Positions 46,001 to 52,840 of a DNA stretch of 54,684 nt are shown here, piece by piece. The stretch is from an uncultured Actinomyces sp. (GTDB lineage: Bacteria; Actinomycetota; Actinomycetes; Actinomycetales; Actinomycetaceae): NCBI GenBank assembly GCA_938040725.1, contig CALHZX010000117.1, forward strand, positions 1 through 54,684, given 5' to 3'. Below the pieces are notes generated by a model, which saw nothing but the letters and a program-made list of their open reading frames with translations, was not told the origin of the DNA and searched no databases. The position numbers and the translations under genes are program-made. Position 1 is the stretch's first letter. Each line of letters starts with the position of its first letter.

Positions 46001-46595
46001 TCAAGTCTTCATCGATGGGGTTGACGTTGCCGTAGGGCTCGGGGGTCTGCTTGGTCCAGTCGATGATCGAGAAGTAGAAGGCGAGCTTCACGTCGCGCTT
46101 GTTGCACTCGGCGGACAGCTCCTTCATCGGGTCTTTGCCGTAGTTGGACTGCTTGACGATGTTGTAGTCGGTCGTCTTCGTGTCCCACATGGCGAAGCCG
46201 TCGTGGTGTTTCGACGTGATCATCAGGTACTTCATGCCGGAGTCGTGGACCGTCTGGCAGATGGCCGCGGCATCGAAGTTGGCGGCCAGGTCCTTGGCCT
46301 TGCGCAGGTAGTCCTCGGTGGGGATGTTCTCCCAGGCCTTGATCTGCTCGGGGTAGCCCATTCCCTGGCGGTGTCCGTTGTAGTAGCCGCCGTAGACGGA
46401 GTAAACGCCGAAGTGCATGAACATGCCGTACTGGAGTTCTTGCCACTTGGCGATCTTGGGGGTGGAGCTCAGTGGGACCGCTGCGGGGACGCCGGTAGGC
46501 GCTGGTGGCGCGTCGGCGACGGTGGGGGCGCTCATGGGTGCGAGCACCAGTGCCGTAGCGACCGCACAACCGGCAAGCATTCGCTTGAGGTTCAC
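43089..46595 (-). CDS. Secreted GH29 alpha-L-fucosidase with F5/8C module and wall-binding repeats
   Basis: About 1168 residues. A signal peptide (MLAGCAVATALVLAPMSA) is followed by a GH29 catalytic domain (about 50-350) with HFGVYSVYGGYY, KHHDGFAMW and the nucleophile D223 in ELWFDMGGP. Then come a beta-sandwich, an Ig-like domain, an F5/8-type C sugar-binding module (NLALNKTASMSSVGW onward, about 680-850), another Ig-like domain and a linker of Asp/Pro repeats. The last 200 residues are about nine choline-binding-type repeats (GAWYYLDPSGAMHTGW pattern), a non-covalent cell-wall anchor; no LPXTG is seen. The GTG at 46595 has GAAAGGA 7 nt upstream. It would release L-fucose from host glycans at the cell surface. 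Confidence 0.94.
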   Translation of the reverse strand: MNLKRMLAGCAVATALVLAPMSAPTVADAPPAPTGVPAAVPLSSTPKIAKWQELQYGMFMHFGVYSVYGGYYNGHRQGMGYPEQIKAWENIPTEDYLRKAKDLAANFDAAAICQTVHDSGMKYLMITSKHHDGFAMWDTKTTDYNIVKQSNYGKDPMKELSAECNKRDVKLAFYFSIIDWTKQTPEPYGNVNPIDEDLMTTVIKPQLTELLTNYGPIAELWFDMGGPTAEQSQRMAQWVHELQPETMVNSRVWNKAGDFEVGGDNSVTTDFHMGPWESIRSIYPACWGYCSWANRDDSAKSYKERELINNLIGTVASGGQFAYNVGPKGDGTIDAFDSGVVTEVGQWMARHPDAITGARPTWYPAPNWGKVMTKGNDLYFFPELWSPGKTLTLPSVGGHVTAVTVDGTDRSLEFTQDGTTLTVTMSGENPEPNLRPVIKVTFDGAPAYVPTQTVTAVDGATISSEQFFGRASALRYSGAQAYDAYLVNKTDKAITDLTLKFSGNFDASTTYKITLGTHSIEVTGAQIEAGEVGEGLILEPGQVTPLRLELAHPAYYADPIRLGSVSATVHVYDENAATQPPVIATDPSSVSVKAGESATFTVVASGRPAATIQWYRVPKGATEGTAIPDATSTMYTLTTTLEDDGAQFYAVATNANGSTTSQRATLTVTKGSDNLALNKTASMSSVGWGGTASRAVDGNTDGVWDNGSVAHTGKQANPWWEVDLGENHPLGVVNVWNRSSSDNCQGISCDQRLHDFWVVASTTRLSGNFNPATAGAVDGVHAIKVDGVGGRPSAVDFEGFDARFIRVIQPTEFGEFALAEVEAFEATAPTPDPDEQEPPVIKPLTVTANPAEDAQISGDGAFRTVTGKEGTQVTITAEATGTPTPTLFWQIKREGSDSWSIVEDENGPELTLTIDGESNGSVVRVMAMNEAGVTESGLVTLALAEEPTPAPDPTPDPAPTPDHTVGTWMHDGTGWWWKITSGGYAKNETLTLGGNVYRFDQNGYMLTGWVYWDGAWRYHNGAGAQVTGWVNLSGSWFYLAPETGAMATGRQMVADKWFFFAANGVMKTGWLYTSGAWYYLDPSGAMHTGWLQMGSHWYLMSDSGAMMIGWVPLGSTWYYFGASGQMVTGWQLIDGVWYYFGTGGDMYTGGHWVRWRWYTFGSDGRWLG

Positions 46596-46696
46596 GGGGT
46601 GTCCTTTCAAGGGTTAATGGTGGACAACAGTGTCCGTCCTCAACGGTGAGGATGAGGCGAACGTTACCCCACAGGGCTTTCCCATGAATCAGTTTG

Positions 46697-46702
46697 ATAG
46701 TA
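46697..46702 (-). promoter_or_regulatory. Possible -10 box of the fucosidase promoter
   Basis: TACTAT on the minus strand, 15 bp downstream of the 46717-46730 dyad. The -35 position would fall in the dyad. Confidence 0.4.
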
Positions 46703-46716
46703 GCTTTCTCACAAAT

Positions 46717-46730
46717 CAGGGAGTTCCCTG
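46717..46730. promoter_or_regulatory. Palindromic operator candidate upstream of the fucosidase
   Basis: CAGGGAGTTCCCTG is a 6+6 bp dyad with a 2-bp centre in the AT-rich gap upstream of the fucosidase. It covers the expected -35 region of a minus-strand promoter, so a repressor could act there. No local regulator is encoded beside it except the NarL-type protein. Confidence 0.5.
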
Positions 46731-46783
46731 TTTAGGAGGAAACTAGAACGGTCATACAATTCGTACGTTCGGATCACAGATAC

Positions 46784-46815
46784 GACAAGCGGGCCAGTTA
46801 CCCGACCCGCTTGTC
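46784..46815 (-). terminator. Hairpin after the response regulator gene
   Basis: GACAAGCGGG and CCCGCTTGTC form a 10-bp stem with a 12-nt loop, 32 bp past the stop codon. Confidence 0.65.
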
Positions 46816-46847
46816 AACCTCACTGCCCCCAGGAACGAGGCATTGGC

Positions 46848-47495
46848 TCAGTTACGCCACGCCGCAGCCCTCTGCCCAGCGACCCAGGCGGCAACCTGCG
46901 TACGACGCTGCAGTCCCATCTTGGACAGCAGCGACGTGATGTGATTCTTGACGGTCTTCTCGGCGACACCGAGCTTTTCGCCGATCTCTCGGTTCGACAG
47001 ACCATCACCGATCAGGTCCAGGACCTTACGCTCCGACGGCGTCAGGTCAGCAGTCGGATCCTCATGGTCGACGCGCCGACGCGTGAGCGTACGCTCATCC
47101 AGCAGAACACGGCCATCCGCGACCGCCTTGATGACATCCGTGATCTCCGCTCCGCGCACGGTCTTGAGGATGTACGCGCGTGCTCCAGCTTCGAGGGACT
47201 CAGCCAGGGCCTCGTCGTCGTCGAAGGACGTCAGGACCACGGGGAGGATCTGCGGATGAGAGGCTCGCAGGCGATTCATAATGTCGATGCCTGTTCCGTC
47301 AGGCAGCTGCAGGTCGACAAGGATGACGTCGGGAAGCACCAGATCAGCGCGACGCACGGCGTCAGCGACCGACCCGGCTTCAGCGACCACCTCAAGGGCC
47401 TCGTCTCGGTCGACGATCTCAGCAATGCCACGGCGAACGATCTCGTGATCGTCGACGATCATGACGCGCGTACGCGCAACGGTATTTTCACTCAC
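46848..47495 (-). CDS. NarL/DevR-type response regulator
   Basis: 215 residues. A receiver domain (VMIVDDHEIVRRGI; phospho-acceptor D61 in ILVDLQLPDG; conserved Lys in AYILKTV) is joined to a LuxR-type helix-turn-helix (LTPSERKVLDLIGDGLSNRE and EKTVKNHITSLLSKMG). This class pairs with HisKA_3 kinases. The only such kinase in the window is the GAF protein ending at 42986, separated by the fucosidase gene; the pairing is inferred. The GTG start follows TAGAAT by 7 nt without Shine-Dalgarno, so it is probably leaderless. Confidence 0.93.
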   Translation of the reverse strand: MSENTVARTRVMIVDDHEIVRRGIAEIVDRDEALEVVAEAGSVADAVRRADLVLPDVILVDLQLPDGTGIDIMNRLRASHPQILPVVLTSFDDDEALAESLEAGARAYILKTVRGAEITDVIKAVADGRVLLDERTLTRRRVDHEDPTADLTPSERKVLDLIGDGLSNREIGEKLGVAEKTVKNHITSLLSKMGLQRRTQVAAWVAGQRAAAWRN

Positions 47496-47502
47496 GTGTC
47501 TG

Positions 47503-47508
47503 ATTCTA
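47503..47508 (-). promoter_or_regulatory. -10 element of a probable leaderless regulator transcript
   Basis: TAGAAT on the minus strand, ending 7 nt before the GTG at 47495. Confidence 0.5.
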
Positions 47509-47547
47509 ACGGTCGGGAGGACACACGCCCTCAGTGACTACTACTTA

Positions 47548-48273
47548 TTACTGCTCCGGAGACAGTCGGCTCATCGCATCCTGCGCGGCCGCGTTCTCCG
47601 CATGCTTCTTCGACGAGGCCTGCCCCGTCCCGAGTGCGTCCGAACGTTCGGAGACGAAGGCATGTGCCGTAAACACGCGCTGGTGATCCGGTCCCTCGCC
47701 CTCCACCTCGTAGGACACTTCACCCAGGCCCTCCGCCTGCGCGTACTCGATGAGGATCGTCTTCCAGTCCTGGTGCTGCCCACGAGAGGGGGCATCCACG
47801 AGCAGGAAGCTCAGACGTTCCAAGATCACGCGACGGGCTTCCTCGAGGCCGCTCGTCAGATAGGTCGCGCCGATGAGAGCCTCGAACGTGTCGGACAGGA
47901 TGGAATCCTTGTCGCGTCCTCCGTGCGTAGATTCTCCCTTGCCGAGGAAGACGAAGTCGCCCAGGTCAATGCGCCGAGCCGCTGCCGCCAGCGGCTGCTG
48001 CGAGACAGTTGCCGCGCGCATGCGCGACAGGTCGGACTCTGCGGCGTCGGGGTACTGCTCGTAGAGCTTCTGCGCAATCACGATCGACAGCACCGAATCG
48101 CCCAGAAACTCGAGTCGCTCATTATTGGCGATGCCTCCGGCCTCATTCGCGTAGGAACGATGCACGAGAGCGAGCTGCAACAGCGGGGCGTCAATGCGCG
48201 TCCCCCAGGCTTCGACGAGGGCGTCTGTGTCCGTGCGAGGGGGTACCGGTAGGTGCTTCGAACGGGCCATCAC
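47548..48273 (-). CDS. rnc: Ribonuclease III
   Basis: About 241 residues. The catalytic signature NERLEFLGDSVLSIVIA is at about 51-67 and the second acidic set in DKDSILSDTFEALIGA. A C-terminal double-stranded-RNA-binding domain starts near 165 (DWKTILIEYAQAEG ... SSKKHAENAAAQDAM). It processes rRNA precursors and structured RNAs. GTG at 48273 overlaps the yceD stop (GTGA); the next codon is ATG (48270), an equally possible start. Confidence 0.96.
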   Translation of the reverse strand: MMARSKHLPVPPRTDTDALVEAWGTRIDAPLLQLALVHRSYANEAGGIANNERLEFLGDSVLSIVIAQKLYEQYPDAAESDLSRMRAATVSQQPLAAAARRIDLGDFVFLGKGESTHGGRDKDSILSDTFEALIGATYLTSGLEEARRVILERLSFLLVDAPSRGQHQDWKTILIEYAQAEGLGEVSYEVEGEGPDHQRVFTAHAFVSERSDALGTGQASSKKHAENAAAQDAMSRLSPEQ

Positions 48274-48839
48274 GAACGCTCCGACTCGCTGTCCTGCCCC
48301 AGCAGGGACGCCAGGGAAGCCAGACGGGGATCAACAACGAAGTGCTCGTGATCCTGGGGCAGGTCGACCCACTTCTCGCCGCACACATCGCATAGGCCCA
48401 CGCAGTCATCGCTGCACAGCGGGCGTGGGTCGACGAGGGGGACGATAGCGTCACGCAGCTGGGTCTCGATATCGATCGTGTCGCGCTCACCGATGACGAA
48501 GAGGTCCTCTGCCGCTTCGTCTTCTCCGTCCGCAGGCGCCAGGGCAGGGGCGCCGGGTTCGAAGTAGACCTCTTGGCTGACGACATCGTGGTGTTCGCGC
48601 ACCTCATCGAGGCAACGCACGCACTCTCCAACGAGGTCCACCGATGTTGCCAGCGAGACGAGCACACCGTCCTCGACACTGGTCATGTCCACGGAGATGT
48701 CCAGAGGCACGCCGGGCACGGCCGACATCGAGGGAGTCCCGAGGTCATCGGGGGTCACCCACACAAGGTCCTCATGCAAGGTAGATCCGAGGGCGCGAGG
48801 CAGACGCGCCAGGGAGAGAACCAGGGTCTTGTCACTCAT
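48270..48839 (-). CDS. yceD: YceD/DUF177 family protein (23S rRNA accumulation)
   Basis: About 189 residues. The family core is ECVRCLDEV, followed by a zinc-ribbon-like stretch CSDDCVGLCDVCGE. In most bacteria yceD stands before rpmF and is needed for normal 23S rRNA levels; here it precedes rnc, as in actinobacteria, and no rpmF is seen. The ATG at 48839 overlaps the previous gene by 8 nt and is chosen over the frame opening at 48854 because MSDKTLVLSLARL is a typical start. Confidence 0.88.
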   Translation of the reverse strand: MSDKTLVLSLARLPRALGSTLHEDLVWVTPDDLGTPSMSAVPGVPLDISVDMTSVEDGVLVSLATSVDLVGECVRCLDEVREHHDVVSQEVYFEPGAPALAPADGEDEAAEDLFVIGERDTIDIETQLRDAIVPLVDPRPLCSDDCVGLCDVCGEKWVDLPQDHEHFVVDPRLASLASLLGQDSESERS

Positions 48840-49542
48840 TGGCCAGGTCCACATCTGTCACGCCAACGCCGCGGCGCTCGGCGATCGTCCGCCGACCGGC
48901 ATCCGTGCGGCGCGCCAGATCGGAGATGAGCTGCGCGAGCTCGTCGAGGGAGTTCGCCACATAGTCGTCGGCTCCCCCGCGCAGCGATGCCGCCGAGTGC
49001 TTCGCCTCGGACACGATCTCGCGCGCACGGTCCTCGGCCATGCGCACGATGTTCTCAGTGGAGACAATGCGCGCAGCCTGCGCATTCGCGTCAGCGATCG
49101 TCGCCTCGGCATCCGAACGCGCCTGGGAGACGAGAGCAGTCGCCTCGTCGTCCGCCCGCGAACGCGTACGCTCAGCCTCTTCCTCGGCGTCGGAGATGAT
49201 CTGTGCGGCGCGCTCGTTGGCCTGGTCGAGGGTGGAGGATGCCCGCGAATTCGCCTCGGCGATGCGGGTCTCAGCTGCCGAGTCAGCACGTCCCAGGACA
49301 GCGTCAGCATCGGCGACGACAGCATCGGCAGCGACGAGGTCTTCTGGCAGAGCCTCGCGCGCCTGATCGAGGAGGTCAAGCAACTCGGCCTTATTGATCA
49401 TGATGGATGCGGACAGCGGAACCGTGCGCGAGGACTCGACGAGGTCCTCGATCTGATCGAGGGCGGCGATCACGGTGGAAGGACCGTAGACGGTTTCCTC
49501 GTTCCACTCGTCCTGCGTCTTGTTGTCGGGCGTGTCAGCCAT
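48832..49542 (-). CDS. sepIVA: SepIVA-like DivIVA-domain coiled-coil protein
   Basis: About 236 residues, almost all helical. After an acidic N-terminus (YGPSTVIAALDQIEDLVESS) a long Ala/Glu/Asp-rich coiled coil runs to about residue 200 with a tail ANSLDELAQLISDLARR. The mycobacterial counterpart Rv2927c (SepIVA), also encoded beside yceD and rnc, is a septation factor that acts on cell-wall precursor synthesis. That equivalence rests on composition and identical gene order. GGAGG 6 nt before the ATG at 49542 decides the start. Confidence 0.82.
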   Translation of the reverse strand: MADTPDNKTQDEWNEETVYGPSTVIAALDQIEDLVESSRTVPLSASIMINKAELLDLLDQAREALPEDLVAADAVVADADAVLGRADSAAETRIAEANSRASSTLDQANERAAQIISDAEEEAERTRSRADDEATALVSQARSDAEATIADANAQAARIVSTENIVRMAEDRAREIVSEAKHSAASLRGGADDYVANSLDELAQLISDLARRTDAGRRTIAERRGVGVTDVDLANE

Positions 49543-49572
49543 GGCTGCCTCCTGCGTTCCACCGGGCATAAT

Positions 49573-50043
49573 TCATTCTCTATTGTCGGTCAGAAATCGC
49601 TCAACCGCTGGCGGGACATACCGAGAAATATCCTTTTTGAGTCCGAATAGCTCGCGGATGGCGCTCGATGAGATATGCGCGAGTGCGGGGCGGGTTGGAA
49701 TCCACCACGTGTCGATACCACCGACCTCGTCGTTGAAGGCGGCCTGAGGAGCCTCATGATCAAGATCTCTTGCCGAGCGCACCCCCTTGACAATGAGGGT
49801 GGCGCCCAAGCGCGAGGCCTCGTCCATCGTCGCACCTTCCAAGAGCACGACGTCGACATTTCGCAGGTGGGCGACGGCTTCCTCAATGAGAGCGGCCCTG
49901 CACTCGGTTGGAATGAGCCCACGTTTGGCGGGGTTGATGCCGACGCCGATGATGAGCCGCTCGGCGATGGCGCAGGCGCGCTCGGCGACGTCGAGATGCC
50001 CATTGGTAAAGGGGTCAAAAGAGCCCGGGAACAGTGCGATCAT
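49573..50043 (-). CDS. coaD: Pantetheine-phosphate adenylyltransferase
   Basis: About 156 residues; penultimate step of coenzyme A synthesis. The nucleotidyltransferase motif is ALFPGSFDPFTNGHLD at the N-terminus, with LIVKGVRSARDLDHE and the C-terminal HISSSAIRELF completing the active site. The ATG at 50043 overlaps the rsmD stop (ATGA), fixing the start within a frame open to 50196. The rsmD-coaD pair is widespread. Confidence 0.97.
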   Translation of the reverse strand: MIALFPGSFDPFTNGHLDVAERACAIAERLIIGVGINPAKRGLIPTECRAALIEEAVAHLRNVDVVLLEGATMDEASRLGATLIVKGVRSARDLDHEAPQAAFNDEVGGIDTWWIPTRPALAHISSSAIRELFGLKKDISRYVPPAVERFLTDNRE

Positions 50044-50678
50044 CGCGCATCCTCCGCATCCAGCGACGAGGCTTCGGCCTCTCGGGGAGCATTCGCGCCG
50101 TCCTGAAGATCTTCCTCGGATAGAGGAGGACCCGCGAAATAGGCGACGGTCTCCCCCCACGTGCGCTGGTCTTCCAGGACGAGGAAGGACGGCCACGTGG
50201 GCGCGGGCGCACGGGTCGAGCGCTCAACGACGACGAGAGCATCGGGGCCGATCCAGGGGCCAAGGAGCGACAGGATGGCGGTCATGTCCGTCTCGGGAAT
50301 GGCGTAAGGAGGGTCGATGAAAACAAGGTCAACGTCTCCACACAGATTCTCGCCGGTGCGCGCAGCAAGATACGCACGAGCATCAGCTGTGACGACACGC
50401 GCAGGCAGACCGGTCGAGCGGACGTTGGCGGAGGTGACGCGCGCCGCCGCAGACGCTTTCTCGACGAGCGTTGCGTGAGCGCTACCGCGCGAGAGCGCCT
50501 CGAGGCCGAGCGCGCCCGTCCCGGCGTATAGATCCAGCACGACGGTCCCATTCAGGACGTTCATGTGGTCGAGACGGGAGAAAAGCGCCTCGCGCACGCG
50601 CTCCGACGTGGGGCGTGTCCCAGACTTGGGCACGGCGAGGGTTCGTCCCTTGGCGCTACCTGCGACGATTCTGGTCAT
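50040..50678 (-). CDS. rsmD: 16S rRNA (guanine(966)-N2)-methyltransferase
   Basis: 212 residues, a Rossmann-fold SAM methyltransferase. It starts MTRIVAGSAKGRTLAVPKSGTR without pause; the first 36 residues with RPTSERVREALFSRL are typical of RsmD. The SAM motif is VVLDLYAGTGALGLEALSRG and the catalytic motif is IDPPYAI. A low-complexity tail of about 30 residues follows. 23 bp after recG. Confidence 0.95.
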   Translation of the reverse strand: MTRIVAGSAKGRTLAVPKSGTRPTSERVREALFSRLDHMNVLNGTVVLDLYAGTGALGLEALSRGSAHATLVEKASAAARVTSANVRSTGLPARVVTADARAYLAARTGENLCGDVDLVFIDPPYAIPETDMTAILSLLGPWIGPDALVVVERSTRAPAPTWPSFLVLEDQRTWGETVAYFAGPPLSEEDLQDGANAPREAEASSLDAEDAR

Positions 50679-50701
50679 ACTCCTACCCTACCGGGCGCAG
50701 C

Positions 50702-52840
50702 TCAGGAGCGTTGCATCCACTCGACTTGCCCCTCGGAGGCGCCGCGAAGGGCGCGCGCGAGGTCCGGATGATTGTCCAGCGTCGCGTCAGTCTCGAGGAG
50801 TACATCGGCCGCTTCTTTGGCCACGCGGATGAGGGATTCATCGCGGCGAACGGAGAGGAACCGCAGGTGCGTGGTCTTGCCCGACTGCCCTGCACCCAGG
50901 ACATCCCCCTCCTTGCGCAAGCGCAGATCGGCCTCAGCCAGCTCGAAACCATCCGTCGTCTCAGCGAATGCCTGCAGCCTCGCGAGCCCGGCATCGGTGA
51001 GTTCATGCCGATGCATCGCGATACACAGGGAGGGCAGAGAGGAACGCCCGACACGCCCGCGCAGCTGATGGAGCTGAGCGAGCCCGAACTGTTGGGAGTC
51101 GAGGATCACCATGAGGGTTGCCTCCGAGACATCGACCCCGACCTCGATGACGGTTGTTGCGACGAGGAGCGGGGCCCTTCCGGCGGCAAAGTCCTCCATG
51201 ATCTGGGCTTTCATGGGCGCGGGTGTGCGCCCCGTGAGCTCATGGATGGCCACTCCCGCGAGCGCCGGATGGGATCGGAGGTAGGCGGCAACCTCGCTGA
51301 CGGATGCCAGTGGGCGCGCGTGTTCCTGGTCGGCATCGCTCACCTCGTCGGTGGCGTCGATACGCGGGCAGACGACGTAGACGCGCCGCCCCTGCGCGAT
51401 CTCCTCGGCGGCTCTCGCCCATGTGCGCTCCACCCAGGCGGCGTTTGCTGCGTCCGCGAGGTAGGTGGCCACGGGCGTACGGCCGCGGGGCATGCCGCTC
51501 ATGCGGGTTTCATCCAGGTCCCCGAACACGGTCATGGCGATCGTGCGTGGGATCGGCGTCGCAGTCATCACCAGTTCATGGACGCTGTGCCCATCCTCGC
51601 GGGCTCGACGGAGCGCGGCACGCTGCTCAACGCCGAAGCGGTGCTGCTCGTCGACGACGACGAGGGCGAGGTCGGCGAAACGCACGGATTCCTGGAAGAG
51701 CGCGTGCGTGCCGACGACGATGAGCGGACGAGCGCAGTTCATGGCCGCTTGGATCTCTCGGCGGGCAGCCGGCGTCGTTGAGCCGGTCAGGAGACGCACG
51801 TCGGGGGCTCCTTCTCCCAGGGGTGCGAGGAGGGCCCGCAGGGACGCCGTGTGCTGCTCGGCCAGGACCTCCGTCGGGGCGACGAGGGCGCCCTGGTGGC
51901 CCGCCGCGACGACCTGCAGGAAGGACATGAGCGCGACGACCGTCTTACCCGAACCGACATCCCCCTGGAGGAGGCGCTGCATCGGGGTCTCGCGCTCGAG
52001 GTCGGCGCTGATCTGCGCGACAGCGTCCTCCTGAGAATCGGTGAGCTGGAAGGGCAGACAGTCGCGGAATCGCTCGACGAGCCTGGCACCCTGGGGGGAG
52101 GCAACCGCCGGTGTCGCGCGTGTGCCACGCCGACGCATCGCCAGCCCCACCTGCAGGACATACGCCTCCGTGAAGGCCAGTGCGCGGCGAGCCTGCTGGT
52201 AGTCCTCGTCCGTCTGCGGCTGATGCAGGCGACGAAGACTGCGCGCATAGGCGGGAATATCGACGCGATCGCGCACCGCGGCGGGAACCACGTCGGGCAC
52301 GTCCGCATCGTCGAGGTGATCCAGGACCATGCCGACGGCACGGGCAATCGCCCACGAGGCGAGTGATCCCGTCGCCGGATAGATCGGGATGGGCCGGGAG
52401 GCGATTCGCTCGATATCTTCCCCGTCAACGCCTTCGAAGGATGGGTGGGTGAGTTGAAGTTTGCCGCGGTATGCTCCCACTTTCCCGGCAAACAGGAAGG
52501 ATTGCCCGGGGGTGAGAATCCGCTCGATCGGTGCGAGCTTGTACTGGTTTTTCGCGAAAAAGGTGGCGGATAGGAACTGAATGCCGTCCGTGAGGGTGAC
52601 CTCCAGGCGGACGCCCGATCCGGAGCGGTTAGCGATCAAATGCGCCGACGCGACCTCTGCGAGGATCGTGGCGTCCTCCCCCTCTCGCAGGGAAGACAGC
52701 GGGGTGAGGCGGCCCCAATGGTAGTACCTGCGAGGCGCCACCATGAGCAGGTCGCCCACCGTGGCAACACCGGCACCTGCGAGTGCCTTCGCCGTCTTCT
52801 TCGGCAGGCGCAGGGACAGGGGGATATCGAGCGCGCTCAC
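50702..52840 (-). CDS. recG: ATP-dependent DNA helicase RecG
   Basis: About 712 residues. RecG remodels stalled forks and branched DNA. An N-terminal wedge/OB domain (about 60-150) precedes the helicase core: Walker A LLQGDVGSGKT, Walker B VVVDEQHRFG, then TATPIPRT, TVIEVGVDV and QLRGRVGRSS (motif VI). The GTG at 52840 overlaps the previous stop (GTGA); a GTG three codons earlier (52849) also stands in frame. Confidence 0.96.
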   Translation of the reverse strand: MSALDIPLSLRLPKKTAKALAGAGVATVGDLLMVAPRRYYHWGRLTPLSSLREGEDATILAEVASAHLIANRSGSGVRLEVTLTDGIQFLSATFFAKNQYKLAPIERILTPGQSFLFAGKVGAYRGKLQLTHPSFEGVDGEDIERIASRPIPIYPATGSLASWAIARAVGMVLDHLDDADVPDVVPAAVRDRVDIPAYARSLRRLHQPQTDEDYQQARRALAFTEAYVLQVGLAMRRRGTRATPAVASPQGARLVERFRDCLPFQLTDSQEDAVAQISADLERETPMQRLLQGDVGSGKTVVALMSFLQVVAAGHQGALVAPTEVLAEQHTASLRALLAPLGEGAPDVRLLTGSTTPAARREIQAAMNCARPLIVVGTHALFQESVRFADLALVVVDEQHRFGVEQRAALRRAREDGHSVHELVMTATPIPRTIAMTVFGDLDETRMSGMPRGRTPVATYLADAANAAWVERTWARAAEEIAQGRRVYVVCPRIDATDEVSDADQEHARPLASVSEVAAYLRSHPALAGVAIHELTGRTPAPMKAQIMEDFAAGRAPLLVATTVIEVGVDVSEATLMVILDSQQFGLAQLHQLRGRVGRSSLPSLCIAMHRHELTDAGLARLQAFAETTDGFELAEADLRLRKEGDVLGAGQSGKTTHLRFLSVRRDESLIRVAKEAADVLLETDATLDNHPDLARALRGASEGQVEWMQRS

